Below, one piece after another: positions 1 through 7,082 of a stretch of DNA of 8,116 nt. A program made the position numbers and the translations under genes. Source of the stretch: B21-G16 sp003644825 [NCBI: Candidatus Zhuqueibacterota bacterium] (GTDB lineage: Bacteria; SM23-31; B21-G16); contig QNDJ01000057.1 of NCBI GenBank assembly GCA_003644825.1, positions 1 through 8,116 on the forward strand. Reading direction: 5' to 3'. The notes below the pieces were generated by a model. The model made no database searches. It was not told the DNA's origin and saw nothing but the letters and a program-made list of their open reading frames with translations. The first letter of the stretch is position 1; each line of letters begins with the position of its first letter.

Positions 1-1178
1 CTTCTAATAAACCATTCTTCACCACCAGAAATAGATAATAAAAATCTGAATATTTTTTCACTGGATAACACATCAGAATGAGAACTTCTTATACTGAACT
101 CACTGGCCATATCCAATCGAGCCATACCACCGCTAAAAATAAACCCGTATCCCAGGGTTATACCCCTTTCTCTTACATCCCTCACATAGGAACTGCTTAA
201 ATATGAATCAAACTGGTAAATGCCAAAACGGTAACTACTTTTTTTTTGCTCCTGTGGGGTAAATTCCAGACCAAAAGAAATCCTGTTAGAATTTTTAAAT
301 TCGTTTACCCTTCTGTTGTTGTACCTTAAATTTTTAAAATTTCTCCTGAAAAAATCCCCTGTCAGTAAAACTCTCTTGCTAAGATAAATTGAAGCCCCCA
401 ATCCAAAAGAGTTGGGAACCCTGATTTCTGCTTCAGGTTCTTCCTTTTCTTTAATGTATGGTGTAGTTAATGATAACTTTGAATTCAGTCTCATTACTGA
501 ATTGTAAGTGATACCAAAATTTAAAATATCCTTAATCAAAAATACAGCACCAACTGTAAAATCCACACCATTAATATAATTCTGAACAACACTGTGAAAA
601 TATGTATATTCCTTCTCTTTAAAATTTACTCGCCATATTTCTTCAAATTTTCCAAGAATATAATTCAATGAAAATCCAAAAGAAAAAAACTTTCTGGGGC
701 TTAACGCAAATCCAAGAAAAATCTTTGATACTCCACCATTTCCTGTTAAAAACTTTACTTTGCTGGTATCAGGTTCTAAAACTTTAATCTTATAATCAGC
801 ATCACTTAAAGGTGTAACACCGACACCTACAGCAAACTTTTTTTCACCTGTAATTACAACACCTGCCCCCTGAAATTGAGATTTATCCAGGTTATATCTA
901 TTATTAAAAACTTTAGTGGTAATACCTTCATATAGAAAACTGCCATTTATGGTCGTATTTTTTATATAACTCCATAAAGAAGGATTAACAAAGTTCATAG
1001 AATATTCATCTATTAGAGAAATGCCTGAACCACCTAAACCTGTGGCTCTTACATTTATAAAATGTCTCAATTCTCCTATTCCACCTGATGAATATGCAGA
1101 TTGAGAATTCAAACTTTTAAAACTTAAAAATAAAAGTAATATTGCTGTGAAAAATAAGGTTTTACGGTTGATTCTCAT
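1..1178 (-). CDS. Outer-membrane beta-barrel protein, PorV/UPF0164-like (partial, C-terminus off the left edge)
   Basis: The frame is open from an ATG at 1178 to the left edge: 392 codons with no stop, so the C-terminus is missing. Residues 1-25 look like a signal peptide: a basic start (MRINRK), then a run of Leu, Phe and Ile, then a polar Ser/Asn/Gln stretch. Next comes R44-ATGLGGSG with NPSLW at 65-69, which resembles the 'A-x-GMGGA ... NPAGL' start of PorV/PorQ/UPF0164 and FadL-like outer-membrane proteins. The rest alternates polar and aromatic or aliphatic residues with Gly-rich turns, as in beta-strands (for example FFSFGFSLNYILG). The start overlaps the lipoprotein gene by 17 bp, and only a weak purine stretch precedes the ATG. 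Family members sit in the outer membrane; their cargo or partner varies. I infer an envelope role coupled to the adjacent lipoprotein. The exact family is uncertain because no C-terminal strand is visible. Confidence 0.72.
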   Translation of the reverse strand, partial: MRINRKTLFFTAILLLFLSFKSLNSQSAYSSGGIGELRHFINVRATGLGGSGISLIDEYSMNFVNPSLWSYIKNTTINGSFLYEGITTKVFNNRYNLDKSQFQGAGVVITGEKKFAVGVGVTPLSDADYKIKVLEPDTSKVKFLTGNGGVSKIFLGFALSPRKFFSFGFSLNYILGKFEEIWRVNFKEKEYTYFHSVVQNYINGVDFTVGAVFLIKDILNFGITYNSVMRLNSKLSLTTPYIKEKEEPEAEIRVPNSFGLGASIYLSKRVLLTGDFFRRNFKNLRYNNRRVNEFKNSNRISFGLEFTPQEQKKSSYRFGIYQFDSYLSSSYVRDVRERGITLGYGFIFSGGMARLDMASEFSIRSSHSDVLSSEKIFRFLLSISGGEEWFIR

Positions 1179-2316
1179 TTCTTTTTAAAAATTTAGTTGG
1201 TGGAACCGCATACTCTATTTCCAATCGGGGTTTATATCCATTTCCTTCGTTTGCCAGAGCTATAGCAAAATACGAAATATCCTCTCCCTCCTTGAAAGAT
1301 TGGACCGCCAGGCCATAGTTATCTTTTCCTCCGGAAACCCATAATTGAACAAAAGCAGTTATGTCCGTTTCAAATTTATTATCTTCAATAGCATTCTCTC
1401 TGGTAACCGTAGTATAATAACTCCTCGGAACTACTGACCAGGAAGTATCAAATAAAACTGTCTTCAAGCTATCAATAGAAAAATCACTGAATAAACTCTT
1501 TTCACTTAAAATATCCAGTTTCAATTTTGCTCGTAAAATAGTAACATAATCAGGGATATCCTTTAAATCAAATTTTAAACCAACTCTTCCACCAGTGGCA
1601 GTATTTACAATTCCAAACCCATTATTTCCCGGAACTTCACCTTTAATTAAAAACAAACCCTTTGTGGCACTGTAAAATTCAACAGTATCTCTATTGTCTT
1701 TAATATAATTAATTTTTATAGTCGGTGGTTTAGATGTCTCATTAGAAAAATATCCTTTTATAAACTCTGAATTACTAAACGAAATGAGAATTCCTTTATT
1801 ATCTTCAAAGGAATTAATCCACTTATTCACAAGCTCACTTTCTATTGTTACTGAATCCAGAGTTGACTCATTAGATGAAAAAAAACTTCCTACCTCTTTC
1901 CTGTTATATGAAACAGGGAATTCAGCACCATTTTCTATAAAAGAATTCATATCTTCCTGCCAGTCTGAAGTAATCTCATAAACAGAACATTTAAATGGAC
2001 TTCCCTTACCAATTAAACCCTTTTTATTAAGAATAAGCACAGCCGAATTTACCGTTGAAGTATCAGGGAGTTCTTCAAACTTTAAGAGTATTTCAGCTTC
2101 GAAATTTTCATACTTACCAATAAATAAAACCTGACCAGCACCACTTTTAACTTCCTCTCTTATCACCGTATCTTCAACAGCATATAAGGTTTTTTTCTCA
2201 AATCGAACTTGATTGTTCTTTAGTGGAAAATCTGTTCCCTGAAGAGAAATTTCTTTCTCCGAACAATAAAAAAACAAAAATGAAGCTACAAAAAGAACTA
2301 CAACAAATTTTTTCAT
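1162..2316 (-). CDS. Predicted lipoprotein with two tandem DNRLRE-like beta-sandwich domains
   Basis: A protein of 384 residues. Residues 1-17 form a short signal peptide (MKK, then a hydrophobic run), followed by Cys18 in the context FFYC-SEK. This suggests lipidation, although Tyr at -1 and Phe at -3 are poor matches to the usual lipobox. Two similar domains follow, about 45-205 and 212-370. Both carry a hydrophobic strand pair near the start (GQVLFIG...AVLIL at 61-96; GFGIVNT...KLKLDIL at 233-270). Both also have a late block of Trp, then DN-x-G, then an aliphatic strand (W166, D172-N173; W326, D332-N333), and both end KP-x-[IL]-x-[IL]-x-Y (Y204, Y369). This layout is typical of DNRLRE/CBM96-type domains on exported proteins, which are thought to bind surfaces or carbohydrates; the ligand here is unknown. 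The ATG overlaps the amrS stop as ATGA, and the barrel gene overlaps its 3' end, so the three are probably co-translated. The domain assignment is from pattern only. Confidence 0.72.
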   Translation of the reverse strand: MKKFVVVLFVASFLFFYCSEKEISLQGTDFPLKNNQVRFEKKTLYAVEDTVIREEVKSGAGQVLFIGKYENFEAEILLKFEELPDTSTVNSAVLILNKKGLIGKGSPFKCSVYEITSDWQEDMNSFIENGAEFPVSYNRKEVGSFFSSNESTLDSVTIESELVNKWINSFEDNKGILISFSNSEFIKGYFSNETSKPPTIKINYIKDNRDTVEFYSATKGLFLIKGEVPGNNGFGIVNTATGGRVGLKFDLKDIPDYVTILRAKLKLDILSEKSLFSDFSIDSLKTVLFDTSWSVVPRSYYTTVTRENAIEDNKFETDITAFVQLWVSGGKDNYGLAVQSFKEGEDISYFAIALANEGNGYKPRLEIEYAVPPTKFLKRNENQP

Positions 2317-3302
2317 ATCAGGCTGAACTCTCCGTATATTTTCTCACCACATTTTTTACATTTATTCCCGGCAATACCTTTAATTTCTGTTATATATCCT
2401 TCCCTCAATATTAAAAGGTTGTTACAAGAAGGACAATATGTATTCCCTGTATTTTCTATATATACATTTCCAAGATAAACATATTTCAACTTTTTTTTTG
2501 CCATTAAATAAAAATTATACAATTTTTTCGGGTCAGTTGCTGGTTTATGCATTTTATATGCAGGAAAATATCTCGATATATGAAGAGGTATTTCATCGCT
2601 TATATTACTTATCCAGTTTATTAAATCCGTTATTTCTTTTTTATCATCATTTAAATCGGTTATCAGCAGATTAGTAAGCTCAATATGACATTTCCCAAAG
2701 GAGATTTTTATTGTTCTCTGTACATCTTCAAGGTTTCCAAGGCAATATTCTTTATAAAATTCTGGAGTTATTGACTTTAAATCAATGTTCATAGCATCAA
2801 TATATGGTAGAATTTCTAATAAAGGTTTTTCATTAATAAATCCGTTGGTCACAAGAACATTTTTTAGCCCTTTTTCTCTTGCCAGTTTAGAACAATCATA
2901 AACAAATTCATACCATATAAAAGGTTCTGAATATGTATATGCAATTCCAATTGAACCTCTGTTAATTGCTATACTGACCAAACTATCCGGTGAGACATAT
3001 TCAGTTTTCACTTTTGTTTGAGATATCTGCCAGTTCTGACAAAACTTACACCTTAAATTACAACCATTGGGTCCAGTTGAAAGAATCATTTTTGAAGGAT
3101 AAAAATGATAAAGAGGCTTTTTTTCTATAGGGTCTAATCCAAGCGAAGGAATTCTACCATAATTAGTTACCACCATTTTTCCATTTTTATTTTCTCTACC
3201 AAAACAGAACCCTTCCTGACCATTCTTCAATCTACAATATCTTGGACATAACTCACATACCAGCCTGTCCTTTTCCCTTTTATAAAACTTCCCTTCAATC
3301 AT
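2313..3302 (-). CDS. amrS: AmmeMemoRadiSam system radical SAM enzyme
   Basis: A complete protein of 329 residues, normal for the family. It has an N-terminal Cys cluster (C16, C19, C23, C33, in the pattern CELCPRYCRL...GFC). The radical-SAM motif CxxxCxxC is at C81, C85 and C88 (GCNLRCKFCQNW) and should hold the [4Fe-4S] cluster that cleaves S-adenosylmethionine. TYSEP at 123-127 and the VTNG segment at 151-154 are typical of the pyruvate-formate-lyase-activase-like branch. A C-terminal zinc-ribbon-like tail has Cys pairs at 290/293 and 315/318. This architecture is diagnostic of the radical-SAM member of the AmmeMemoRadiSam system, which normally co-occurs with AMMECR1 and Memo proteins; neither is in the window. 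The enzyme should be cytosolic and oxygen-sensitive; I do not know its substrate. The start overlaps the gmhB end by 8 bp, with a GGAG (3313-3316) 10 nt upstream. The older label 'pyruvate formate-lyase activating enzyme' is less likely, as no glycyl-radical enzyme is adjacent. Confidence 0.93.
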   Translation of the reverse strand: MIEGKFYKREKDRLVCELCPRYCRLKNGQEGFCFGRENKNGKMVVTNYGRIPSLGLDPIEKKPLYHFYPSKMILSTGPNGCNLRCKFCQNWQISQTKVKTEYVSPDSLVSIAINRGSIGIAYTYSEPFIWYEFVYDCSKLAREKGLKNVLVTNGFINEKPLLEILPYIDAMNIDLKSITPEFYKEYCLGNLEDVQRTIKISFGKCHIELTNLLITDLNDDKKEITDLINWISNISDEIPLHISRYFPAYKMHKPATDPKKLYNFYLMAKKKLKYVYLGNVYIENTGNTYCPSCNNLLILREGYITEIKGIAGNKCKKCGEKIYGEFSLI

Positions 3303-3891
3303 AACTCAACTTCTCCGTTATATAATTGACCGCTTCCAGAAGATTTTTTGCTACATAATCTGGTTTTTCGTTTCCCTTTTTACAAATATCTTTATATGTT
3401 TCCTCTCCATAACCAGTTAAAACAAGAATTGTAGTCATATTTAATTCTTTACCCGGCAGAAAATCACTTACTCTATCACCGATAATAAAAGATTTTTTCA
3501 GGTCAATATTTAAATCGCTGGCAGCTTTTACAATCATACCTGTTTTTGGTTTTCTACAATCACAATCAATTGCATACTTTTTTACTTTACCCTGAGGTAA
3601 ATGAGGGCAATAGTAAATTCCATCAATTGAAGCTCCCCCTTTATTAAGAAGCTTTATCATTTTTCTGTTCACCTTTTCAACAAATTTTTCATCAAAAAAA
3701 CCTCTTGCTACACCGGATTGATTGGTTACAACTACTGTTCTTAAACCCAATTTATTCAACCTTTTTATTGCTTCAGCGGAAAATTCATACAATTTAAAAT
3801 CTTCAACACGATATATATAACCTGCTTCAACATTTATTGTTCCATCTCTATCCAGGAAAACCCCGGTATACAATTTATTTGAATTTATCAT
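3295..3891 (-). CDS. gmhB: D-glycero-D-manno-heptose 1,7-bisphosphate 7-phosphatase (HAD-IIIA)
   Basis: A complete protein of 198 residues, close to the usual size. HAD motif I is LDRDGT, with nucleophile D14 and acid/base D16. Motif II is TNQSG at 56-60. The zinc-binding loop has C95-P-H97 and C110-D-C112 followed by RKPKTGM, the arrangement that marks GmhB and the related histidinol-phosphatase branch. Motif IV is GDRVSD with D139 and D143. GmhB removes the 7-phosphate from heptose bisphosphate during ADP-heptose synthesis for the LPS inner core, in the cytosol. No hisB-type fusion or his gene is nearby, so heptose is the better call, though substrate stereochemistry cannot be read. The ATG at 3891 has no Shine-Dalgarno: the preceding bases are TTTTTTATTAA, the tail of a terminator-like hairpin. 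A TTG seven codons in lacks one too. The 3' end overlaps amrS by 8 bp, so it heads the gmhB-amrS-lipoprotein-barrel run. Confidence 0.92.
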   Translation of the reverse strand: MINSNKLYTGVFLDRDGTINVEAGYIYRVEDFKLYEFSAEAIKRLNKLGLRTVVVTNQSGVARGFFDEKFVEKVNRKMIKLLNKGGASIDGIYYCPHLPQGKVKKYAIDCDCRKPKTGMIVKAASDLNIDLKKSFIIGDRVSDFLPGKELNMTTILVLTGYGEETYKDICKKGNEKPDYVAKNLLEAVNYITEKLSYD

Positions 3892-3896
3892 TTAAT

Positions 3897-3936
3897 AAAA
3901 AAGCTAGGTATCAGGAAAAAAGCCTGATATGCCCTA
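3897..3936 (-). terminator. Intrinsic terminator after glgA, just upstream of the gmhB start
   Basis: Read on the minus strand, a 7-bp stem TATCAGG/CCTGATA (3929-3923 with 3915-3909) closes a 7-nt loop. It is extended by TAGG/CCTA (3936-3933 with 3908-3905), with a 3-nt bulge on one side. GC and then six T residues (3902-3897) follow. The hairpin begins 14 nt after the glgA stop, so it should end the glgA transcript. The T run stops only 5 nt before the gmhB ATG, so it may also act as an attenuator for gmhB. On the plus strand it is not followed by a T run. Confidence 0.72.
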
Positions 3937-3950
3937 AAGAGGTTAAGTTA

Positions 3951-5432
3951 TTATTTTTTAAGAATTTTCTCATAAAGTTTAGAATATTTTTTAGCAACGG
4001 ACAACCAGGAGAAATCTTCTTTCATACCATTTTTTATAATTTTTTTCCATGTTTTAGAATCTCTATAACATTCTACAGCCCTTTTTATTGCTTCAAGTAG
4101 TTCTCTGGAAGAATACTTTTCAAATATAAATCCATTACCTTTTCCATCCATAGATGAATTAAAATCAACTACTGAATCTGCAAGCCCTCCCGTTTTTCTC
4201 ACAACAGGAACAGTTCCATATTTCAAACTATAAAGCTGATTCAATCCTGAAGGTTCAAATTTAGAAGGCATTAAAAATATATCGCAACCTGCTTCAATAA
4301 GATGAGCAAGCTTTTCATCAAATTTAAGGAAAACTTTCATCCTCTCAGAAAATCTTTTTTGCATTTCAGAAAGCATCTTATGGTATTTTTTTTCACCGGT
4401 TCCAAGTATAACCATTTGAACATCCATTTTAAAAATTTCATCAATTATATCAACAAGAATATCAAATCCCTTCTGATCAGTTAACCTTGAGATTACTCCA
4501 ATTAATGGAACATTATCATTATACTCAAAGCCAACCTTCTTTAGTAAGAAGAGTTTGTTTTTATACTTTTTCTTTAAAGTACTGTAATTATAATTTTCCG
4601 GGATGTACTTATCCGTTTCAGGGTTCCATACAGAATAATCAACCCCATTCAAAATACCGGTAAGTTTATCGCTTTTCTCCCTCAAAACTCCTTCCAACCC
4701 GCATCCATATTCTGAGGAATTCTGAATCTCTTTCGCATAATTTTCACTAACCGTTGTAATATAATCAGCAAAACATATACCAGCCTTCAAAAAATTAATC
4801 TTACCAAAGTATTCTACTGGACTTCCAGGATAAAACAAACTATCAGAAACCTCGATTTTATCAAGAATAGAATTATCAAAAATACCCTGATAAGATAAAT
4901 TATGAATTGTTAAAACAGTATAACTTTTTTTAAAGAAAGAATCATCCTTAAAAATAGTATTTAAATAAAAAGGAACCAATCCTGTTTGCCAGTCATTACA
5001 GTGTATTATATGTGGTTGCCAGAAAAGCAGTTTTAAAGTTTCAAGGACACTTCTGCTAAAAAAAGAAAATCTAAGAGCATTATCTGGATAATCTTTTTTC
5101 GTATCAGGGTCAGTATAAAGTCCATCCCTGTAGAAATATTTCTTATAGTCAATAAAATATGTCTGAATTTTAGAATCGGGAATAAATGCAGATTTTACAT
5201 TAAAAGTTATCTTTTTACCACCGAAATCTATTGTAATATCTTTTAGTCTGATTACCTCTCTCAGAACATATTTTCGTTCATTAATCATTTTGTATTTAGG
5301 CATAATAACCCTGATTTCGTGCCCCAGTTCCTTTAATGCTTTAGGCAAACTTCCAGAAACATCCGCCAATCCCCCGGTCTTAGCAAATGGATATACTTCA
5401 GAAGATAAAAAGAGGATTTTTAGTTTTTTCAT
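3951..5432 (-). CDS. glgA: Glycogen (starch) synthase, GT5 family
   Basis: A complete protein of 493 residues, the usual length for bacterial GlgA. The N-terminal Rossmann domain starts with ILFLSSEVYPFAKTGGLADV; the KTGGL at 18-22 is the nucleotide-sugar-binding lysine loop. HCNDWQT is at 144-150. The C-terminal GT-B domain has NGVD (262-265), SRLTDQKGFD (315-324, with Arg316 and Lys321 contacting the diphosphate) and the retaining-transferase segment KFEPSGLNQLYSLKYGTVP (391-409, Glu393). A second RKTGGL follows at 412-417. It adds glucose from ADP-glucose (possibly UDP-glucose) to the non-reducing end of an alpha-1,4-glucan in the cytosol, for carbon storage. No other glg gene is in the window. 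The gene is separated from the upstream carboxyltransferase by 81 bp with a candidate promoter, and is followed by a terminator, so it is probably transcribed alone or as the end of a longer message. The start carries only a weak AGAG about 6 nt upstream, but the family start matches exactly. Confidence 0.96.
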   Translation of the reverse strand: MKKLKILFLSSEVYPFAKTGGLADVSGSLPKALKELGHEIRVIMPKYKMINERKYVLREVIRLKDITIDFGGKKITFNVKSAFIPDSKIQTYFIDYKKYFYRDGLYTDPDTKKDYPDNALRFSFFSRSVLETLKLLFWQPHIIHCNDWQTGLVPFYLNTIFKDDSFFKKSYTVLTIHNLSYQGIFDNSILDKIEVSDSLFYPGSPVEYFGKINFLKAGICFADYITTVSENYAKEIQNSSEYGCGLEGVLREKSDKLTGILNGVDYSVWNPETDKYIPENYNYSTLKKKYKNKLFLLKKVGFEYNDNVPLIGVISRLTDQKGFDILVDIIDEIFKMDVQMVILGTGEKKYHKMLSEMQKRFSERMKVFLKFDEKLAHLIEAGCDIFLMPSKFEPSGLNQLYSLKYGTVPVVRKTGGLADSVVDFNSSMDGKGNGFIFEKYSSRELLEAIKRAVECYRDSKTWKKIIKNGMKEDFSWLSVAKKYSKLYEKILKK

Positions 5433-5471
5433 TTTTTCTCTGGTGAGAATTGATAAGTTATTATTAATAAT

Positions 5472-5512
5472 ATTTTAATTTAATAAAAATAATGAAAATA
5501 GTCAATTAAAAT
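5472..5512. repeat. AT-only 9-bp inverted repeat spanning the carboxyltransferase-glgA gap
   Basis: The arms ATTTTAATT (5472-5480) and AATTAAAAT (5504-5512) are exact reverse complements separated by 23 nt. They sit just past the carboxyltransferase stop and overlap the -35 and -10 hexamers of the candidate glgA promoter. A 14-nt perfect palindrome, TATTATTAATAATA, lies alongside (5459-5472). The arms could be an operator or a feeble terminator. In a gap that is nearly all A and T, chance is a serious alternative. Confidence 0.25.
5477..5505 (-). promoter_or_regulatory. Candidate sigma-70-type promoter for glgA
   Basis: On the minus strand TTGACT (5505-5500, five of six bases of the -35 consensus) is followed, after 17 nt, by TAAATT (5482-5477, four of six of the -10). 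Transcription would start near 5470, about 38 nt ahead of the glgA ATG. It lies in the only sizeable gap between genes in this part of the window. The -10 is mediocre and the region is extremely AT-rich, so this is a suggestion only. Confidence 0.38.
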
Positions 5513-5513
5513 T

Positions 5514-7064
5514 TTAAAGAGGGATGTTTCCGTGTTTTTTCTTCGGGTTAAAATCGACTTTTGTAGATAACATCTCAAGAGCTTTGATAAGCTTCGGTCT
5601 TGTATCCTGAGGCTCAATTACATCATCAATATAACCTCTTTCTGCAGCAATATATGGATTAGCAAATTTTTCTCTAAATTCTTCTAACTTTTTATTTATT
5701 GCTTCTTCAGGGTTTTCTGATTTAGCTATTTCTTTCTTAAATATTATCTCTACAGCTCCCTTAGGTCCCATAACTGCAATTTCGGCAGAAGGCCAGGCAT
5801 AATTTATATCACCCCTTATATGCTTCGAGCTCATAACATCATAAGCACCACCATAAGCTTTTCTTGTAATAACTGTAATTTTAGGAACAGTTGCCTCACA
5901 ATATGCATAAAGAAGTTTTGCTCCATGCTTTATTATTCCACCGTATTCCTGTTCAGTTCCGGGAAGAAAACCAGGAACATCTTCAAAAGTTATTAATGGT
6001 ATGTTAAAACAATCACAAAATCTTACAAAACGTGCTCCCTTCTGAGAAGAATTTATATCGAGTACACCAGCAAGAACTGCCGGTTGATTAGCTACTATTC
6101 CAACAGATTTACCATTTAAACGGGCAAACCCCACAATTATATTCTGGGCATAGTTCTCATGCACTTCAAAAAACTCATTGTCATCAACAACAGTCTTAAT
6201 AATTTCCTTCATATCGTAAGGTTTATTAGGGTTATCCGGAACAATCCTTTTAAGAGATTCGTCTCTTCTGTTAGGGTCATCCTTGCATTCAATTTTAGGT
6301 GATTCTTCCCTATTATTTGATGGTATATAACTCATCAATTTTCTTATTTTTTGCAGGCAATCCACTTCATTTTCGCAGGCAAAATGGGCAACCCCGCTCT
6401 TTGTAGAATGAGTAATAGCACCACCAAGCTCTTCGTGAGTAACTTCTTCATGAGTAACAGTTTTAACCACATTAGGGCCTGTAACATACATATAACTTGT
6501 ATTCTTTACCATAAAAATGAAATCCGTTATTGCAGGGGAATAAACAGCACCACCAGCACAGGGACCCATAACTGCAGAAATTTGAGGTATAACTCCAGAT
6601 ACAAGGGTATTCCTTAAAAAAATTTCTGCATACCCACCAAGGCTTACTACCCATTCCTGAATCCTTGCACCACCCGAGTCATTTATTCCAATTACCGGTG
6701 CACCAGTCTTTAAAGCAAGATCCATAATCTTACATATCTTTTCTGCGTGTGCTTCGCTTAAAGAACCTCCAAAAACCGTGAAATCCTGAGAAAATACAAA
6801 TACCAGCCTCCCATCAATCGTTCCATAACCAGTAACAACTCCATCACCGGAAAATCTCAATTTATCAAGCCCAAAATCTCTCGAACGATGTTTTACCAGC
6901 ATATCCACTTCCTCAAAACTACCCTCATCAAGTAGTAAATCCAATCTTTCTCTGGCAGTAAGCTTCCCCTTTTTATGCTGAACTTCTATTCTATTTAATC
7001 CACCACCTAACCTGGCTTCGGCTTTCAATTCCCTCAATTTCTCTATTTTTTTAATAATATCCAT
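5514..7064 (-). CDS. Propionyl-CoA/methylmalonyl-CoA carboxyltransferase (acyl-CoA carboxylase beta subunit)
   Basis: A complete protein of 516 residues ending in the family's typical KKHGNIPL. It has two crotonase-like halves. The N-half carries [17 protein letters not shown] (34-50), DSGGAR (129-134) and [11 protein letters not shown] (167-177). The C-half carries [11 protein letters not shown] (360-370) and [19 protein letters not shown] (401-419). The glycine/alanine loops SGGAR and GGAYD should form the oxyanion holes. The family (PccB, MmdA, transcarboxylase 12S) moves carboxyl between carboxybiotin and an acyl-CoA, usually propionyl/methylmalonyl-CoA. No biotin carboxylase, carrier protein or MmdB pump is in the window, so carboxylase and sodium-pumping decarboxylase cannot be told apart. 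Trp138 replaces the Gly that I expect in the GARIQEG segment. A clear AAAGGA Shine-Dalgarno sits 6 nt before the ATG. The gene follows radC by 18 bp and is probably co-transcribed with it. Confidence 0.95.
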   Translation of the reverse strand: MDIIKKIEKLRELKAEARLGGGLNRIEVQHKKGKLTARERLDLLLDEGSFEEVDMLVKHRSRDFGLDKLRFSGDGVVTGYGTIDGRLVFVFSQDFTVFGGSLSEAHAEKICKIMDLALKTGAPVIGINDSGGARIQEWVVSLGGYAEIFLRNTLVSGVIPQISAVMGPCAGGAVYSPAITDFIFMVKNTSYMYVTGPNVVKTVTHEEVTHEELGGAITHSTKSGVAHFACENEVDCLQKIRKLMSYIPSNNREESPKIECKDDPNRRDESLKRIVPDNPNKPYDMKEIIKTVVDDNEFFEVHENYAQNIIVGFARLNGKSVGIVANQPAVLAGVLDINSSQKGARFVRFCDCFNIPLITFEDVPGFLPGTEQEYGGIIKHGAKLLYAYCEATVPKITVITRKAYGGAYDVMSSKHIRGDINYAWPSAEIAVMGPKGAVEIIFKKEIAKSENPEEAINKKLEEFREKFANPYIAAERGYIDDVIEPQDTRPKLIKALEMLSTKVDFNPKKKHGNIPL

Positions 7065-7070
7065 ATTTTA

Positions 7071-7076
7071 TCCTTT
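7071..7076 (-). promoter_or_regulatory. Shine-Dalgarno of the carboxyltransferase gene
   Basis: AAAGGA lies 6 nt before the ATG at 7064. It is the clearest ribosome-binding site in the window and supports that start. It stands out because gmhB and radC have none and glgA and the barrel gene only weak ones. Confidence 0.65.
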
Positions 7077-7082
7077 CTAAAA

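Noticed and set aside
1-1178. Left-edge gene as a broken or pseudogene
   Set aside because: The frame has no internal stop. It lacks a stop only because the window ends.
1784-1981. Plus-strand open frames across the window (also 2223-2414, 2438-2674, 3837-4100, 4302-4484, 5290-5478, 6351-6617, 7372-7668)
   Set aside because: All lie opposite strong minus-strand genes, have low-complexity or unnatural composition, and show no family motif.
6472-6654. A 60-codon minus-strand frame inside the carboxyltransferase gene
   Set aside because: It is a shifted reading of a conserved coding stretch, with an implausible Trp/Cys-rich product. I considered a frameshift, but the main frame is intact on both sides.
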